A stretch of DNA of 6,304 bases. Source: Lentzea aerocolonigenes (GTDB taxonomy: Bacteria > Actinomycetota > Actinomycetes > Mycobacteriales > Pseudonocardiaceae). Shown piece after piece: positions 6,273 to 6,304 of the stretch. Location: contig NZ_JYJG01000582.1 of the NCBI RefSeq assembly GCF_000955955.1, positions 1 through 6,304 of the forward strand, read 5' to 3'. Each line of letters opens with the position of its first letter. The first letter of the stretch is position 1. Both the position numbers and the translations under genes were made by a program. The notes beneath the pieces are model-generated. The model did not search any database. It was not told the origin of the DNA and was given only the letters and a program-made list of their open reading frames with translations.

Positions 6273-6304
6273 AAAACAGGTGCTTAGCAAAGGCCGCCTT
6301 TATC
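6273..6304. other. Window edge, short palindrome
   Basis: The last 32 nt contain no supported gene. AAAGGC-C-GCCTTT at 6289-6301 is a perfect 13-bp palindrome. On the minus strand a frame entering from the right edge ends with TAA (6286-6284) after six codons (DKGGLC). That could be the tail of a convergent gene but is far too short to support. Confidence 0.25.

Noticed and set aside
6284..6304. C-terminus of a convergent minus-strand gene (DKGGLC then TAA)
   Set aside because: Six codons at the window edge cannot be distinguished from chance.
1..6304. CRISPR array, tRNA, rRNA, insertion sequence, toxin-antitoxin or phage genes
   Set aside because: I saw no regular repeat-spacer pattern, cloverleaf, transposase motif or other such gene. 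The window is filled by one transporter operon.

Overview
The window is high-GC DNA with strong G/C bias at third codon positions, GTG and TTG starts beside ATG, and AGGAGG-type ribosome sites. It contains a secreted lipoprotein with a Gly-rich linker after its lipobox. This points to an actinomycete. I would guess Pseudonocardiales (Lentzea/Saccharothrix/Amycolatopsis-like), but only from general style and from the GATGAAGG...CCTTCATC hairpin at the end; I cannot confirm the taxon.

Layout: 1-248 is a leader region with several inverted repeats and no convincing gene. At 249-2027 lies an extracytoplasmic solute-binding lipoprotein of family 5 (OppA/DppA/BldKB type). A 100-nt gap follows, holding a perfect 15-bp GC-rich hairpin. 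Then come four tightly packed genes on the same strand: an OppB/DppB permease (2128-3126), an OppC/DppC permease (3119-4051), an OppD/DppD ATPase (4051-5226) and an OppF/DppF ATPase (5223-6215). They overlap by 8, 1 and 4 nt, so they are very probably co-translated. A perfect 23-bp stem with a 5-nt loop begins 6 nt after the last stop and probably ends the operon.

Together the five genes encode one complete ABC importer for peptides or peptide-like solutes. The lipoprotein captures substrate outside the membrane. The two permeases form the channel, each with an EAA loop that docks an ATPase. The two different ATPases form the motor, and both carry the C-terminal four-cysteine motif linked to a 4Fe-4S cluster in DppD/OppD proteins. 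All catalytic motifs are intact, and I see no frameshift or truncation. The substrate cannot be read from the sequence.

This is an ordinary, well-known system. I did not find a new biological system. The points worth a second look are the non-coding structures (leader inverted repeats, the hairpin between the first two genes, the nested terminal palindrome), the CTAG-containing ribosome sites, and the long C-terminal tail of the OppD-type ATPase.
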